Positions 36,701-50,000 of a DNA stretch of 64,000 nucleotides are shown here, in pieces. Source of the DNA: Lampris incognitus (taxonomy: Eukaryota; Chordata; Actinopteri; Lampriformes; Lampridae). The stretch covers positions 27,753,457-27,817,456 of the forward strand of contig NC_079230.1 of NCBI RefSeq assembly GCF_029633865.1, given 5' to 3'. Position 1 is the first letter of the stretch. Every line of letters starts with the position of its first letter. The position numbers and the translations under genes are program-made. Under the pieces are notes generated by a model that had not been told where the DNA came from, searched no databases, and saw nothing but the letters and a program-made list of their open reading frames with translations.

Positions 36701-38018
36701 CTCACGTTACAGCACACAGGAAGAAGACTGGGCCTCAGCTGCTGAGACAATGCTGAGTCAAGGCACACACACTGATACAGCCGCATACCAGCTTGCACAG
36801 ACACACAATTTGCAAATTGCTAACTCTAATTGAGTTCAGCTAGAGTTTACAGATGTCTTGCATTTTGACTCACACCCTCATTCAGAACAACAGACCATGT
36901 GGGAGCAGCAGGACTTCTGTGCCTTCCTCAAGGACACTTGGAAAGGACACGTGTTTATTTCTCTCTCTCTCTCAAACATGCTCAACCCATTCTTTCTCCT
37001 AGTCATCACAAGCAAGCAGTGCAGTTTCATTGATTGGTATTGTGTAGAAGTGATGATCAGAGAGAATACCCTGTGACCTCTTTTTCCTCAGAGGGCTCGG
37101 GTACAAGATGTCCTCCCATACTGAGGTCATCGCAACGAGGAGGGGCAAGAGAGCCGGGGTTCAGGATCCCCCATCGTTGTGACGACCCCCACCCAGAGGT
37201 ACCTCCCCGTCACCACCACAACCAACAGGGAAATTTCTAGAGTAGGATTTAAAGGGATGTATTTACTTATAATATTAGATCAATATACACGACATCCTTA
37301 ATCCGGAGCTCAGAGAGAATAGCAGGTGTGAGGACACGAGGGGAAAAAAGTTATAGCCAAACTCAAAGTAAAGTACATCTTGTATGCCTGAGAGTTAGAT
37401 CCTGAGTCACATCCTATTGGATGGAAGAAACAGCCATGGACTTGGGAAAATTTATATTTTTTCATTTATTTATCTTTTTGCATGTTGTCCTCTTTTACAA
37501 TACATGAAATGCGCCTTAATTTCACAATTTCCCTCAGATCATATGGCTCTCTCCATGTCTTCCTCAGCAATGTCTGTATCAAGGGAACGCAAACGTATGC
37601 AGTGCGATACACCTAAAACCCAGTGATGAGAATAGTTGCCTAGAACAGGATTAGGCCTCTATCTGGCTATTTCCCCAGACGCATATAGAAACCAATCCGG
37701 TCTGTGTGAAAAGGCAGAAATGTCGGCAGTATTGCAGCACGGTGAGAAGTGATAGTTCCCCGCATGGTGATTAACTGAGAAAAAAAAAACCCTGACAAAG
37801 TACTCCTTGAGGCAGTGCACAAGGGAGAGGGGGAGAGAGTGGGTGGGGTGGGGGGGATGTAGAGAGATGGATGGATGGATGGATGAATAAAACAAGGGAA
37901 ATAAAGACAGAGAAAGAGAGAAAGGTCCAGAATATACCATATTGCTACAGTCAGCACCTCTGCAATAGCTCACATGGCTGCAATATGGATATCTGCTGTT
38001 AGTCGATGCTCCCCAATC

Positions 38019-38102
<84 letters not shown>

Positions 38103-38703
38103 CTCTCTCTCACTCTTTCTCCAGTCTCCCACACAGACATAGATGCACCCCATACGGAGCTATGGGCTTTAGCTTGACTTTCTTTCTATTTATATTCTTC
38201 AACAGTGAACTTCTTTTTTGTTTGGGGGAAGGGGGGGTGTCTCGGGATTTGGTTAAAAGGGAAAGGGTTCTCCTCACAGCACAAGGAAAGGCTTTCCTCA
38301 CAGGGGTACCTATTGGCTGAGCTCTGCTGACTTTATACACAGCCCTGCCTGTGCATGTGCGCAAACATATGCACACACAACCTCATTTGACTTGCTGTTG
38401 CAAAATACTCAACCTCGCACTTCTTCCTGTCCTTTGACTGAAATACAAAGCACACGCTTGCACGTCATGTGTGCACACAGTACTTTTAAATAAAGAGAGC
38501 TGGGAATTCTTGGCATGAATAAAAATGCTGTTGTTACGCTGCTGGGAAGGTTACAGAGAGGTGACGGTGTGCTTTTGGAGATAAGTCTCAGACTACGTGT
38601 CCCTCTGTTTGTCTCTCTACCAAATCTCTGTCTCAAAGGAGATGTGACTACATGCTTGCCTATGTCTCTGACAATGTGTATGTATCCATGTGCGAATGTC
38701 TTC

Positions 38704-38800
<97 letters not shown>

Positions 38801-40950
38801 TTCGTATCACATCGTGGGAGGTTGTCTGTCAGACAGTGTGACTGTCTATTTGACTGTCTGGGACTGCTGAAAGCTGGATAGGCACTGGTGCACCTTATAA
38901 AGCAATAAGACTGGACAACTAATAGGGTCACTACAGTGACTTAAATAGATGTTTTCACAATCCTCCCTCCTTTTACAAGTCGCATGGGTTCCAGTTCACA
39001 TGTTCGATTCTTGTTTTGCTATCACCACTCTGCCATTCTCTATGCCTCTTTTGCATATACTGTGGTAAGCTGACTTTCTAAAATTAGCTGTACTATAAGT
39101 AGGAATAATGCTGAATGTGGTGATAGGGTTGTTGATTCTTTTTGGTGTTGCCTTCTAAGCTGAGCCAATTTTCCTTGTGAATGTGTTCTTGCCTTTTTCT
39201 GTTTCATTTGTCCTTTTCTCAGAGACCACTTTCCTCCTCTCTCTCCTGCCTATGTAGACATATATTGGAGGCTCCAGAGTGAGGGGCTCAGGTGTAAATC
39301 CTACCTCAGCTGACCCCTCTGGCTATGGGCAGAGCTTTTCCTCAAAGCTGGACCTGACCCCCAGACAACCGGGTGGAGTATCACGGAGGGACAACCTGCA
39401 GCCTTCCCAAATCCGTCCAGTATCAAATCAGCCTCCACTAATCCCTACCTGTCCCTTGAAGAGGAAGCTCGAGCGATCTGATGCCAGCCCTCCCACCAAA
39501 ATCTCCCTTCCCAGGCGTCTTGTCAAATGGGAGCCACCCCATTCCTCTCAAGAGAAGGTAGAGAGAGAAGGAGGAGTTGCAGGGCTGGAGGGAGCCAGGC
39601 CAGAAATCTCCATCCCTAAACATCGAGACATCTTTCTAGTAACTGCCAAGGAACTCCAAGCTAACGCCAGGCTTGTGCAAACATCAGCAGGAGTAGTACG
39701 GGTGCACACAGCCACACATATTGCCAAACCTTCAACTGTACCTCTTCACAGGCAGAGTGAGAGGGGGCAAGAATTAACCAGAGAAAGCTCTACAAAGAAC
39801 AGCTCCTCCATAGCACCCAAACTCCCCAAGGTGACGCTGACTAAGTGTTGCCCAGACAAGACCTCAAATGAGCCAAAAACAGCCCAAGAGGGAGCTAACA
39901 GCGGTGTGTCACAGAACCAGTTCAAAGGTTCCCGTCTGACCACAGCCCTTACCTCTGACCCTAGAGTGAAGGATGCTGGGAAGTTGAATGCTGATGAGAG
40001 GGTGTGGGTGCTGGAGGAGGCAAAACAGGCCAAAGCGCTGGTGCTGGTTATGGTTTACAAAGATGGAACCACACAGTTAGACCCAGAACATGTAAGCAGG
40101 GTTTTGGGACAAACAGGCTCAATAGACACATGTTCTCTTAAAGCGAAAAGTTTGTGAGGGTAAAACACAAAAAAGGGAATACCACATGTAATCTGGATGG
40201 CGTGATATTTTTACATGTATGATGCTTCAAAACAAGTAGCACAATGGGAAATATTCTAACCAATGGTTTAGGATCTGTTATTTATCATACACCATGTTAC
40301 TTATCTCATATCACTTATGTAACTTTGCAGAACAATTTCAAACATTAAAAGTAACAACAGAAACATGTATAAGTGACATATACTTTTGGATTTAGTGTGT
40401 GTATCATGCTATAAAGTTTTCATTGGTTAAATTAACTCTTACTTCTCTCTTAGTGAGAAATTTGATTCTTTCATCGAGCTGACACAACAGCAAGGGGGTT
40501 CAGAAAACAGACTTCTAGAAAATAGGTGTCCACATAATTAGAGTTAGCTGCCACTGTAAGAATTAGTATTTAGCTGGTGGCTGGTGTTAGGTATCACCCT
40601 GGTCCTTTTATGTGTGATGCAGAAGCTGACGCCTTCAGTGTGTGGTCTGCTGGTTCTGATAAAGAGGGATCTGGACCGCAATGTACCAGAGGACTCGCTG
40701 GGACCTAGTGACAGCCTGGTCTACTTAAGACTAGAACACGCACCTGCATGGGCCCAGCAACACACACACCAGAACCATGAATGCTTTACTAGGTATGTGT
40801 GTGTGTTTGTGTCAGTGTGTGTAAATGAAAGGGAGTTTTTATTCAGAGTAGAAAAAGCAGGTTTTCTTATTTGTGCTTGTGTTGATATGCTCTGCCTTTT
40901 ACCCTGAATTAAAGAGTGGCTTATAGTATGTGTTGTGCGTGGAAGTACGT

Positions 40951-41006
<56 letters not shown>

Positions 41007-44000
41007 ATGCGCGCACTTGTATATCTGTGTGTCTTCATCGGTGTTTCTTCCAGAGAGATGCTGCAGCAGGTCTTATCAGGGTCTCAGCTCGTGGTGTGCT
41101 ATAAAGCCAAAGACCTGCTCCGCACAGCTCTGCAGCACTATAGACAGCACCTCCACTGGAAACAAGGCAAGAGCTGGCCGCCATATGCTAACACACACGA
41201 GTTCCAACTGTTGAGTTCTTAAAGTTCCTCTTTCACTCACTGGAAAACACTCAGTATAACTCATCATAGTTTCCATGTTTGACAACCAGTGACTAAAGTT
41301 ACTTGCAGTACTTTAATTTATTCAGGACAACCAATTGTCTGAACTGATAGACGAGTGATATTGATCTTTTTGTAGATGCCCCTTTTTCAAATTGGATACT
41401 TAATTTCAGAAACAAAGCTAACAGGGATGTGAACAACAACATTTTCGCCATTTTGTATCCAAAATAGGTTGCCAGCGTGATTCCTGTGTACCCAATAAGA
41501 ATATTTTTTTATTGGTGCTGGTGGTAGTGGTGGTGTTGGTGGTGGGGGGGTGTGTGTGTCAAACTGAGCCTGTGGTTTTGCTCAGTGTGTACACTACCAT
41601 ATGGCACACAACTGGATATATAGGCTAGTAGGACTGCACGATACTGGAAAAACTCACATTGCGATTTGTTTTCCCACGGTATGAAAAAATACAGGACTTT
41701 TCGCCAGATGACTATAATAACTCTATTTGGAAAGAATTAATCACATTAGAAAGATTGGGGCGATTTTGTAGGGGAGTGCATCTGCATAGGAAATAAAAAT
41801 AATGATAAAGAAAAAAAGCTGAATTGTAGAGATTTTAATTTTTGTTAAAGAGTAGTGTGTAAATATGTGGCCATCCTACCATGAGAGCTGAAAATTTCTG
41901 TGCATGCCCAGCGCACAGCAGGCAGACACACAACAGTACCACTGCACTCTGAAACCCATTATAGTTTCCAGTCTGGTTTTAGAGCACTTCATTGTACCAA
42001 GACAGCTCTAGGTCACTAATTAGTAGGTCACTAATGACCTACTGCTCACTGCAGACAAGGATGACTGCTCGATTTTAGTTCTTTTAGACTTAAGTGCTGC
42101 CTTTGACACAGTCAATCACAGCATCCTCTTACATCGCTTAGAGACCTGGGTTGGCATCAAGGGCTTGGCTCTTAGCTTATTATGCTCTTACCTCACCTAC
42201 AGAACTTTTTTTGTTGTTCTGGGTAACTCTACTTCCTGGATGGCTCAGTTGAGTTGTGATGTCCCTCAAGGCTCAGTTCTTGGCCCCCTTCTCTTTTCTA
42301 TATACATGCGTCCCCTTGGCCAGGTCATTCAAAATCACGATGTGCTTTACCATTTTGTATGCTGACGACACTGTTATACATGCCATTAAAACTCACAGAT
42401 CCTAGTGCCCTAGCAAGTCTCACAACTTACCTCTCTGACATTAAATGCTGGATGTCTGAAAATTTTCTCAAATTTAATGATGATAAGTCTGAGGTCATTC
42501 TGTTCGGTCCCAAAAATTCCATCAGTCCTTTTGTTACTAATCTTGGTGGTCTGTCAGGTAGTCTTAAGCAGGTTGCTAGTGGGGAGATTGTTGTTTACTA
42601 TCTTGCTACCAGAAGTTACCAACTTGAACATTTTAACGAGAAAATAACTTAAAAAATGACTGCTGATGTAGCTAGGTAACGTTAACTAAGTTAGTAGTTA
42701 TGGTTGGCACTGTTTTATGTGATATGAATCTCATTCAAACACTCCATTATCTAGCCGATGAAATTTTGAGCAACTGTCTTAAGTGATCAAATGAATTAAT
42801 CGGCAAACAAAGTTGACTGCTAATTACAGTAACAGAGGAGCTAACTTAAGGAACCAAGGAGTCGGATTAATTTTGAAATGTTAGGAATGGGTTAAGCTCA
42901 TGTTGAAGTCAGTATCCCCGCTGTGGAGCCGTTGCTGGACCAGAATACCTGCCCATTAAAATTCTCTGAGGCAGAAGTGCACAAATCCCAAAAAAAAAAT
43001 TCATGTATGAAAAGACCCTGGCCCTGATGGCATCCCCGACCAAGCCCTCAAGGTATGTGCAGACCAGCTGGCTAATGTCTTCACAGATATCTTTAATGTC
43101 TCATGTGTCAAGAGGACCACCATCGTCCCAGACCCCAGTCTCCGGCCTGAACAACTACCGCCCTGTAGCACTTACTCCTATCATTATGAAGTGCTTTGAG
43201 TGGCTAGTCAAAAACATAATAATACTATCTCTACCTGACAATCTGAACCTGCTGTAGTTCACCTACTGACCAAACAGGTCAACTGACAATGCCATTGCCC
43301 TCACCCACCACAGTGCCCTGTCCCGTCTGTGCCAGAGGAACACGTATAAGTGAGACTGTTGTTAATTGATTTCAGCTCAGCATTCAACATTATCATGCCC
43401 CCTAAACTGGTCATGAAACTCAGGAATCAGGGTCTCAACCCCACCCTGTGTAGCTGGATCTTGGACCTCCTGACAAGCAGACCCCAGGTGGTGCGGAAGG
43501 GCACAACCACCTCCTCCACCCTGAGTCTCAGCACCGGAGCCCCCCAGGGTTGCATGCTCAGCCCTCTCCTGTACTCCTTCTTTACACACGACCTTGTGGC
43601 CTCACACAGCTCCAACACCATCGTCAAATTTCCTGGTGATATGACCATCATATGTCTGATCACCAATGACGATGAGTCGGCCTATCAGGACAACAACCTC
43701 CACCTCAACATCGGTAAGACCAAGGAGCAGATGGTGGTCTACAGGAAGCAGCAGGGAGAGGACACGCCCCTATCCACACCCCTATCCACATTGATGGGGC
43801 TTCAGTGGAGAGAGCCAGTAGCTTCCTCAGTGTGAACATTAGTGAGGACCTCACCTGGACTACCCACACCAGCGCCATCATCAAGATGGCAAGACAGTGG
43901 CTGTTCTTCCTCCTCTGGCTGAGTAGGTTCAGCATGGACAGGAGGATACTCTGCAACTTGTACAGATGTACTCCAATCAGTGCAGTCAAGGCAGGCCTGG

Positions 44001-47000
44001 AGCTCCAGTTTTGACTCATTGGTCAATTTCTTCACAGCTTTAACCACAGGCTTTGCAGATTTTAGTTCCTGCCTGTAGGTTGGAAGAAGATGAATGAGAC
44101 AGTGATCAGAGACTCCTAGGGCTGCATGGGGGGCAGAGTGAAAGGCGTCCTTTGATATTGTGTAGCAATGATCCAGAGTGTTTTTGTCCTTTGTGGGGCA
44201 TTTAACATGCTGTCCATGTTTTGGCAGTTCGTGGTTGAGGTTTGCTCTGTTAAAATCCCCAAGGATAATGTCTGGCTATTTATGCTCCATGTTTTTAATT
44301 TGGTCAGCCAGGTGTTTTAACGCCTCTTTAAGACAGGCCTGGGGTGGGATATAGACACCGACCAGCATAAATGATGAAAATTCCCGCGGTGAATAAAATA
44401 GTTTACAGTCAATGAAAAAGGTCTCTGAGGGCTACATGATTTCTTCAACACTGTGACATCTGTACACCAACTCTCATTTATGTAGAAGTATATGCCCCCC
44501 CCCCTTTTCCCCAATGGCTCCATTTTTTGGTCCGCTCAGAGGAGTTGAAGCTGTGGCAGATGAAGTTTACTGTTCGGTATTTGCTCGCTAAGCCAGGTTT
44601 CAGTGAGGCACAGGGCGGCAGATCTGGAAAAGGCCTAATTTTTTCTGTTTATAAATAGAAATTCATCCATTTTGCTGGCCAGAGAGCAGACATTTGTCAT
44701 GTGGATTGACGGGAGCACAGTTCGAAATTTCTGCCGTTGCAGTTTAACGAGCACGCCAGCTTACTTTCCCCATTAGCATCTCCGCCGGAGCCCTCACAGC
44801 GCTGCCCCAGCCCAAAGCTCGGCAAGACTTTCGTTAAAATGTTCAGTTAAAGTTGGTAAAAAAGTCTTCTCAATTTGTCCAGTAGACAGTTGGAGACTTA
44901 AAAGTTCTTCCCTGCTGTATGTGATCAGTGAGTGGGCGCTGAAAACTAAACAAATAAACAAAAACAGAAAAAGTACAAGAGAGCGCAGAACTGAGGCTAC
45001 CATCCGTGGTGCCATCTTGTTGAAACTCTGAAACACTGTCTATTACCTGAAGCAATTCCTGCAGAGGAACACGGGTAAAAGCATCCCACTACTCTTAAAC
45101 ACTATTTGGTGTATTGCCTGTGGCAGCTCCTGCATAGGAACACTGAGGTAAAGCTATCCCACTACTCTTAAACACTGTCTAGTTCATTACCTGCAGGAGT
45201 TCCTGCAGAGGAACACTAGGGATAAAGCCATCCTACCACTCTTGGTTTATTGCCTGCGGTAGTTCCTGTGGAGGAACACCAGGGTAAAGCTACCCCACTA
45301 CTCTTAATTACTTTGTTTCATTACCTGTAGCAGTTCCTGCGGAGGAACAAAGCTATCCCAATACTCATAAAATACTGTATGGCTCATTACCTACAGCAGT
45401 TCCTTTTGAGGAAGACTGGGATAAAGTCACCTTACTGCTCATATTCCCTGACACACTGTTTGGTTCATTACTTGTGGCAGTTCCTTTGGAGGAAAACTGG
45501 GGTAAAACCATCCCACTACTCTTAAACACTGCCTGATTCATGACCTGCAGCAGTTCCTGTGGAGGAATGTCAGGGTAAAGCCGTCCCTCTACTCTTAAAC
45601 ACTGTCTTGTTCATTACCTGTGGAGGAACAAAAGAAAGTAAAGCTGTTGTACTACACTAAAATATTGAAACACTGTTTGGCTTACTGCCCATGGGTTAGG
45701 GTTACACGCCTGAGGATTGAGTCTTGGGGAACCCTTCAAGTCATTTTCTTGAGATCAGATACATAGCAGTTTCGTCTTTGTTAATCGCATTTTCTCCACT
45801 GCCAGTACATGCCAGTACATCAAAACACATGGCTTGATTTTTAATGTGCCATCAGTGGTTACAGTCGAAATTGCTCAAGGCATCGCTGTGGTCAAGGTTT
45901 CAGTTGCAGCACAAGGTGCATGTTGCTTTACTTTAGTTATTTTTGAACGTTTTTATCAGCCATCTTTGGTCAAAGTGTGTGACAAGACCAGTAGCCATTT
46001 CACTGTATATGACAACCAATCTCGTGTAGTCAGACCTCAGTTTAGTTTCATATGGGAGTCTGCCCATGCAGTATTATGTGACGAATGGCCCACTTATGTT
46101 TCCTATTGGCTTAGCTAACTTTGCCTGCTCAGTAGTGCTGAATGAACACCAACAGCGACTTGAAAATGAATAAAAATGCTAATGATGTTAAAATAAGCCT
46201 CCCCAGTCTATTGCTTACCTACTACTACTACTTTCGGCTGCTCCCGTTAGGGGTCGCCACAGCGGATCATCCATTTCCATTTCTTCCTGTCGTCTGTCTT
46301 CCTCTGTCACACCAGCCACCTGCATGTCCTCTCTCACCACATCCATAAACCTCCTCTTTGGCCTTCCTCTTTTCCTCTTTCCTGGCAGCTCCATATTCAG
46401 TATCCTTCTCCCAATATACCCAGCATCTCTCCTCCACACATGTCCAAACCATCTCAATCTTGCCTCTATTACTTTGTCTCCAAACCGTCCAACCTGAGCG
46501 GTCCCTCTGATATACTCGTTCCTAATCCTGTCCTTCTTCATTACTCCCAGTGAAAATCTTGGCATCTTCAACTCTGCCACCTCCAGCTCTGCCTTTCACC
46601 AGTGCCACTGTCTCCAAACCATACAACATACCTGGTCTCACAACCATCTTATAAACCTTCCCTTTTACTCTTGCTGGTACCCTCCTGACACTCTTCACCC
46701 ACTCCACCCTGCCTGCACTCTCTTCTTCATCTCTCTTCTGCACTCCTAGTTACTTTGGACAGTTGACCCCAAGTATTTAAACTCATATGCGTTCGTCACC
46801 TCCACTCCTTGCATCATCACCATTCCACTGTCCTCCCTCTCATTCACGCATATGTAATCCGTCTTGCTCGTACTGACTTCCATTCCTCTTCTCTCCAGTG
46901 CATACCTCCACCTCTCCAGGCTCCCCTCAACCTGCACCCTACTCTTGCTACAGATCACAATGTCATCCGCGAACATCATCGTCCATGGAGACTCCTGCCT

Positions 47001-50000
47001 GACTCCAGTCTATTGCTTACCTACCATAAGCAATTAGGAGTAAACTGGGAAGTTCTTTGTCTCAGTGTTCTTATTCATCCACATAGTCGTAGTCTCGCTC
47101 GCTATCCATTTAAGGTGATAACAGAATGCAGGTTTTTGGGGCATATCGGCTGTAGTCTTCCTTCACTGTTTTTTATTTGTGTAGTAATGCCTTAGACTCA
47201 GGTGCTTTTTGACTGTGCCATTTGCTTACATCATGTTACTTGCTTTATCCAGCTTTGATGAAATCATGATGACAGATGAGTCCAAATAAAATTTGGCAGT
47301 AGAATGAAAAACACATTTTGGGGGGTGTCTGGGTAGCGTAGTGGTCTATTCCGTTGCCTACCAACATAGGGATCCCGGTTTGAATCCCCGTGTTACCTCC
47401 GGCTTGGTCAGGCGTCCCTACAGACACAATTGGCCATGTCTGCAGGTGGGACACCGGATGTGGGTATGTGTCCTGGTCACTGCACTAGCGCCTCCTCTGG
47501 TCAGTTGGGGTGCCTGTTTGGGGGGGAGGGGGGAACTGGGGGGAATAACGGGGTCCTCCCACGCGCTACGTCCTCCTGGCGAAACTCCTCACTGTCAGGT
47601 GAAAAGAAGCGGCTGATGACTCCACGTGTATCGGAGGAGGCATGTGGTCGTCTGCCGCTTTCCCCGGAGTGGCAGAGGGGGTAGAGCAGCAACCGGCATG
47701 ACTCGGAAGAGTGGGGTAATTGGCCAGACACAATTGGGGAGAAAAAGGGGGGGAAACACATTTCGGGGAATCTGTCAAGACATGACAATTCTTGGTGAGG
47801 TAGCCCACCTTAACTATAAAGCGCTGGGGAAACGCAACATGTACACTCCTGTTTGCCATCTTCGTTCCACCTCTGGTAGGTTACTATTTGTGCCCTGTAT
47901 TAGAGTATCAAGCCAGGTTCAAAATGGCAGAATGAAGAGCCAGTCTCCATCCAAGCTACTGACTCGCTCACTTCTTTCAAGAGATGCCTAACAATGTCCC
48001 TTTTTTCCATCCTTAAGTGGTCTTTGGTGGCACTTTGCAAATAATATTAACTGGCATCAGCTTTACTATTATGCCGTTACTTATTTCAACTTCAGCTTTT
48101 CAATTTATCTGCTAATTGTTGATTCTCTTGTAAGTCACTTTGGATAGAAGTGTCTGCAAAATGATTAAACATACATTTAACACCAGCCAAAAATCTGGAA
48201 ATGTCATCAAGGAAAAATGAAAACCTTGAATTAGTAAACAGAAAAAAATGGAAAGGAGACTTATAGAATAGCTTACAACAGTTATATTGAGCTAACCTGA
48301 AAAAAACAAACAAACAGCATACCAGTCCCAACCTTGGACACAGCCTCTGCCTGTCCTCTCATCCAGTTGCAGGTTGTCGTATCCAAGACCCTCAGGTGTC
48401 AGCATGGCTGCTAGACCCTGCAGACCCAGCGTCCTGTTACCGAGACCTGCTGAAGAAGTACTGTAGAAGACTCTCTGCAACACCTGCCCTGGGATTTAAA
48501 ATGGTTAGTTATAATGTGATGTTATATGGATATGTGTTTCTGGCTCAAGGAAACTGTGGCAGGCTGTTGTGGCAATCAAACCAGGACCCTACATTTGTTT
48601 TTAGGTTGTTTTTTTTTTCCTTTTGGATTTTTCCCCCCTTTTCTCCCCAATTGTATCCAGCCAATTACCCCACTTTTCTGAGCCGTCCTGGTCGCTGCTC
48701 CACCCCCTCTGCCGATCTGGGGAGGGCTGCAGGCTACCACGTCTCCTCCGACACATGTGGAGTCACCAGCTGCTTCTTTTCACCTGACAGTGAGGAGTTT
48801 TGCCAGGGGGACGTAGTGTGTGGGAGGATCACGCTATTCCACCCAGTTCCCCCACACTGAACGGCACCCCAACCGACCAGAGGAGGCGCTAGTGCAGCAA
48901 CCAGGACACATACCCACATCTGGCCTCCCATCCGCAGACACGGCCAATTGTGTCTGTAGGGATGCCTGACCAAGCCAGAGGTAACACGGGGATTCGAACT
49001 AGCGATCCTCGTGTTGGTAGGCAATGGAATAGACCGCTACACTACCCGGATGCCTCGACCGTACATTTGTAAGACAACATTACACTGCTGTGGAAAAGTT
49101 CTGGTTTTGCTCACCCTCCTTTGCACTTAGGGCATGATTGTAGAGAGGGAAATAATTTGATGTGAAGCAGAGAGCCAGATATGGAAGCCAGGAAGTTTGA
49201 GCCCCTAGGACATGTTCACTAAACCCTGGATCAGAGACCCTGGACCACCTGTATCCTCCTTGTGCACCAAGAAGTCTAGGTCTTATAAATATAACATACT
49301 CTAAGTTGGGATGTTGTGTAAAACGTGAATAAAAACAGAATACAATGATTTGCAAATCCTTTTCGGCCTATATTCAATTGAATACACTACAAAGACAAGA
49401 CATTTAATGTTCAGACTGATAAACTTTATTGTTTTTTGCAAATATTCACTCATTTTGAATTTGATGCCTGCAACACGTTCCAAAGAAGCTGGGACAGGGG
49501 CAACAAAAGACTGGGAAAGTTGAGGAATGCTCAAAAAACACCTGTTTGGAACATTCCACAGGTGAACAGGTTAATTGAAAACAGGTGAGTGTCATGATTG
49601 GGTATAAAAGGACTATCCTCGAAAGGCTCAGTCGTTCACAAGCAAGGATGGGGTGAGGTTCACCACTTTGTGAACAACTGCGTGAGCAAATAGTCCAACA
49701 GTTTAAGAACAACGTTTCTCAACGTACAATTGTAAGGAATTTAGGGATTTCATCATCTACAGTCCATAATATCATCAAAAGATTCAGAGAATCCGGAGAA
49801 ATCTCTGCACGTAAGCGGTAAGGCCGAAAACCTACATTGAATGCTCGTGACCTTCGATCCCTCAGGCGGCACTGCATTAAAAACTGACATCATTCTGTAA
49901 AGGATATTACCACGTGGGCTCAGGAACACTTGGGAAAACCATTGTCAGTTAACACAGTTCATCGCTACATCTACAAGTGCAAGTTAAAACTCTACCATGC

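Noticed and set aside
37974-38320. Ser-Leu and Arg-Glu repeat proteins at the (CT)n tract
   Set aside because: Low-complexity translation of a microsatellite.
46809-47195. Plus-strand frames over the RTE-like LINE copies, also at 53707-54584
   Set aside because: They are antisense to the LINE coding strand.
48504-48860. Continuation of the poln exon 9 frame to 154 codons
   Set aside because: It runs through the GTTAGT donor into intron and SINE sequence.
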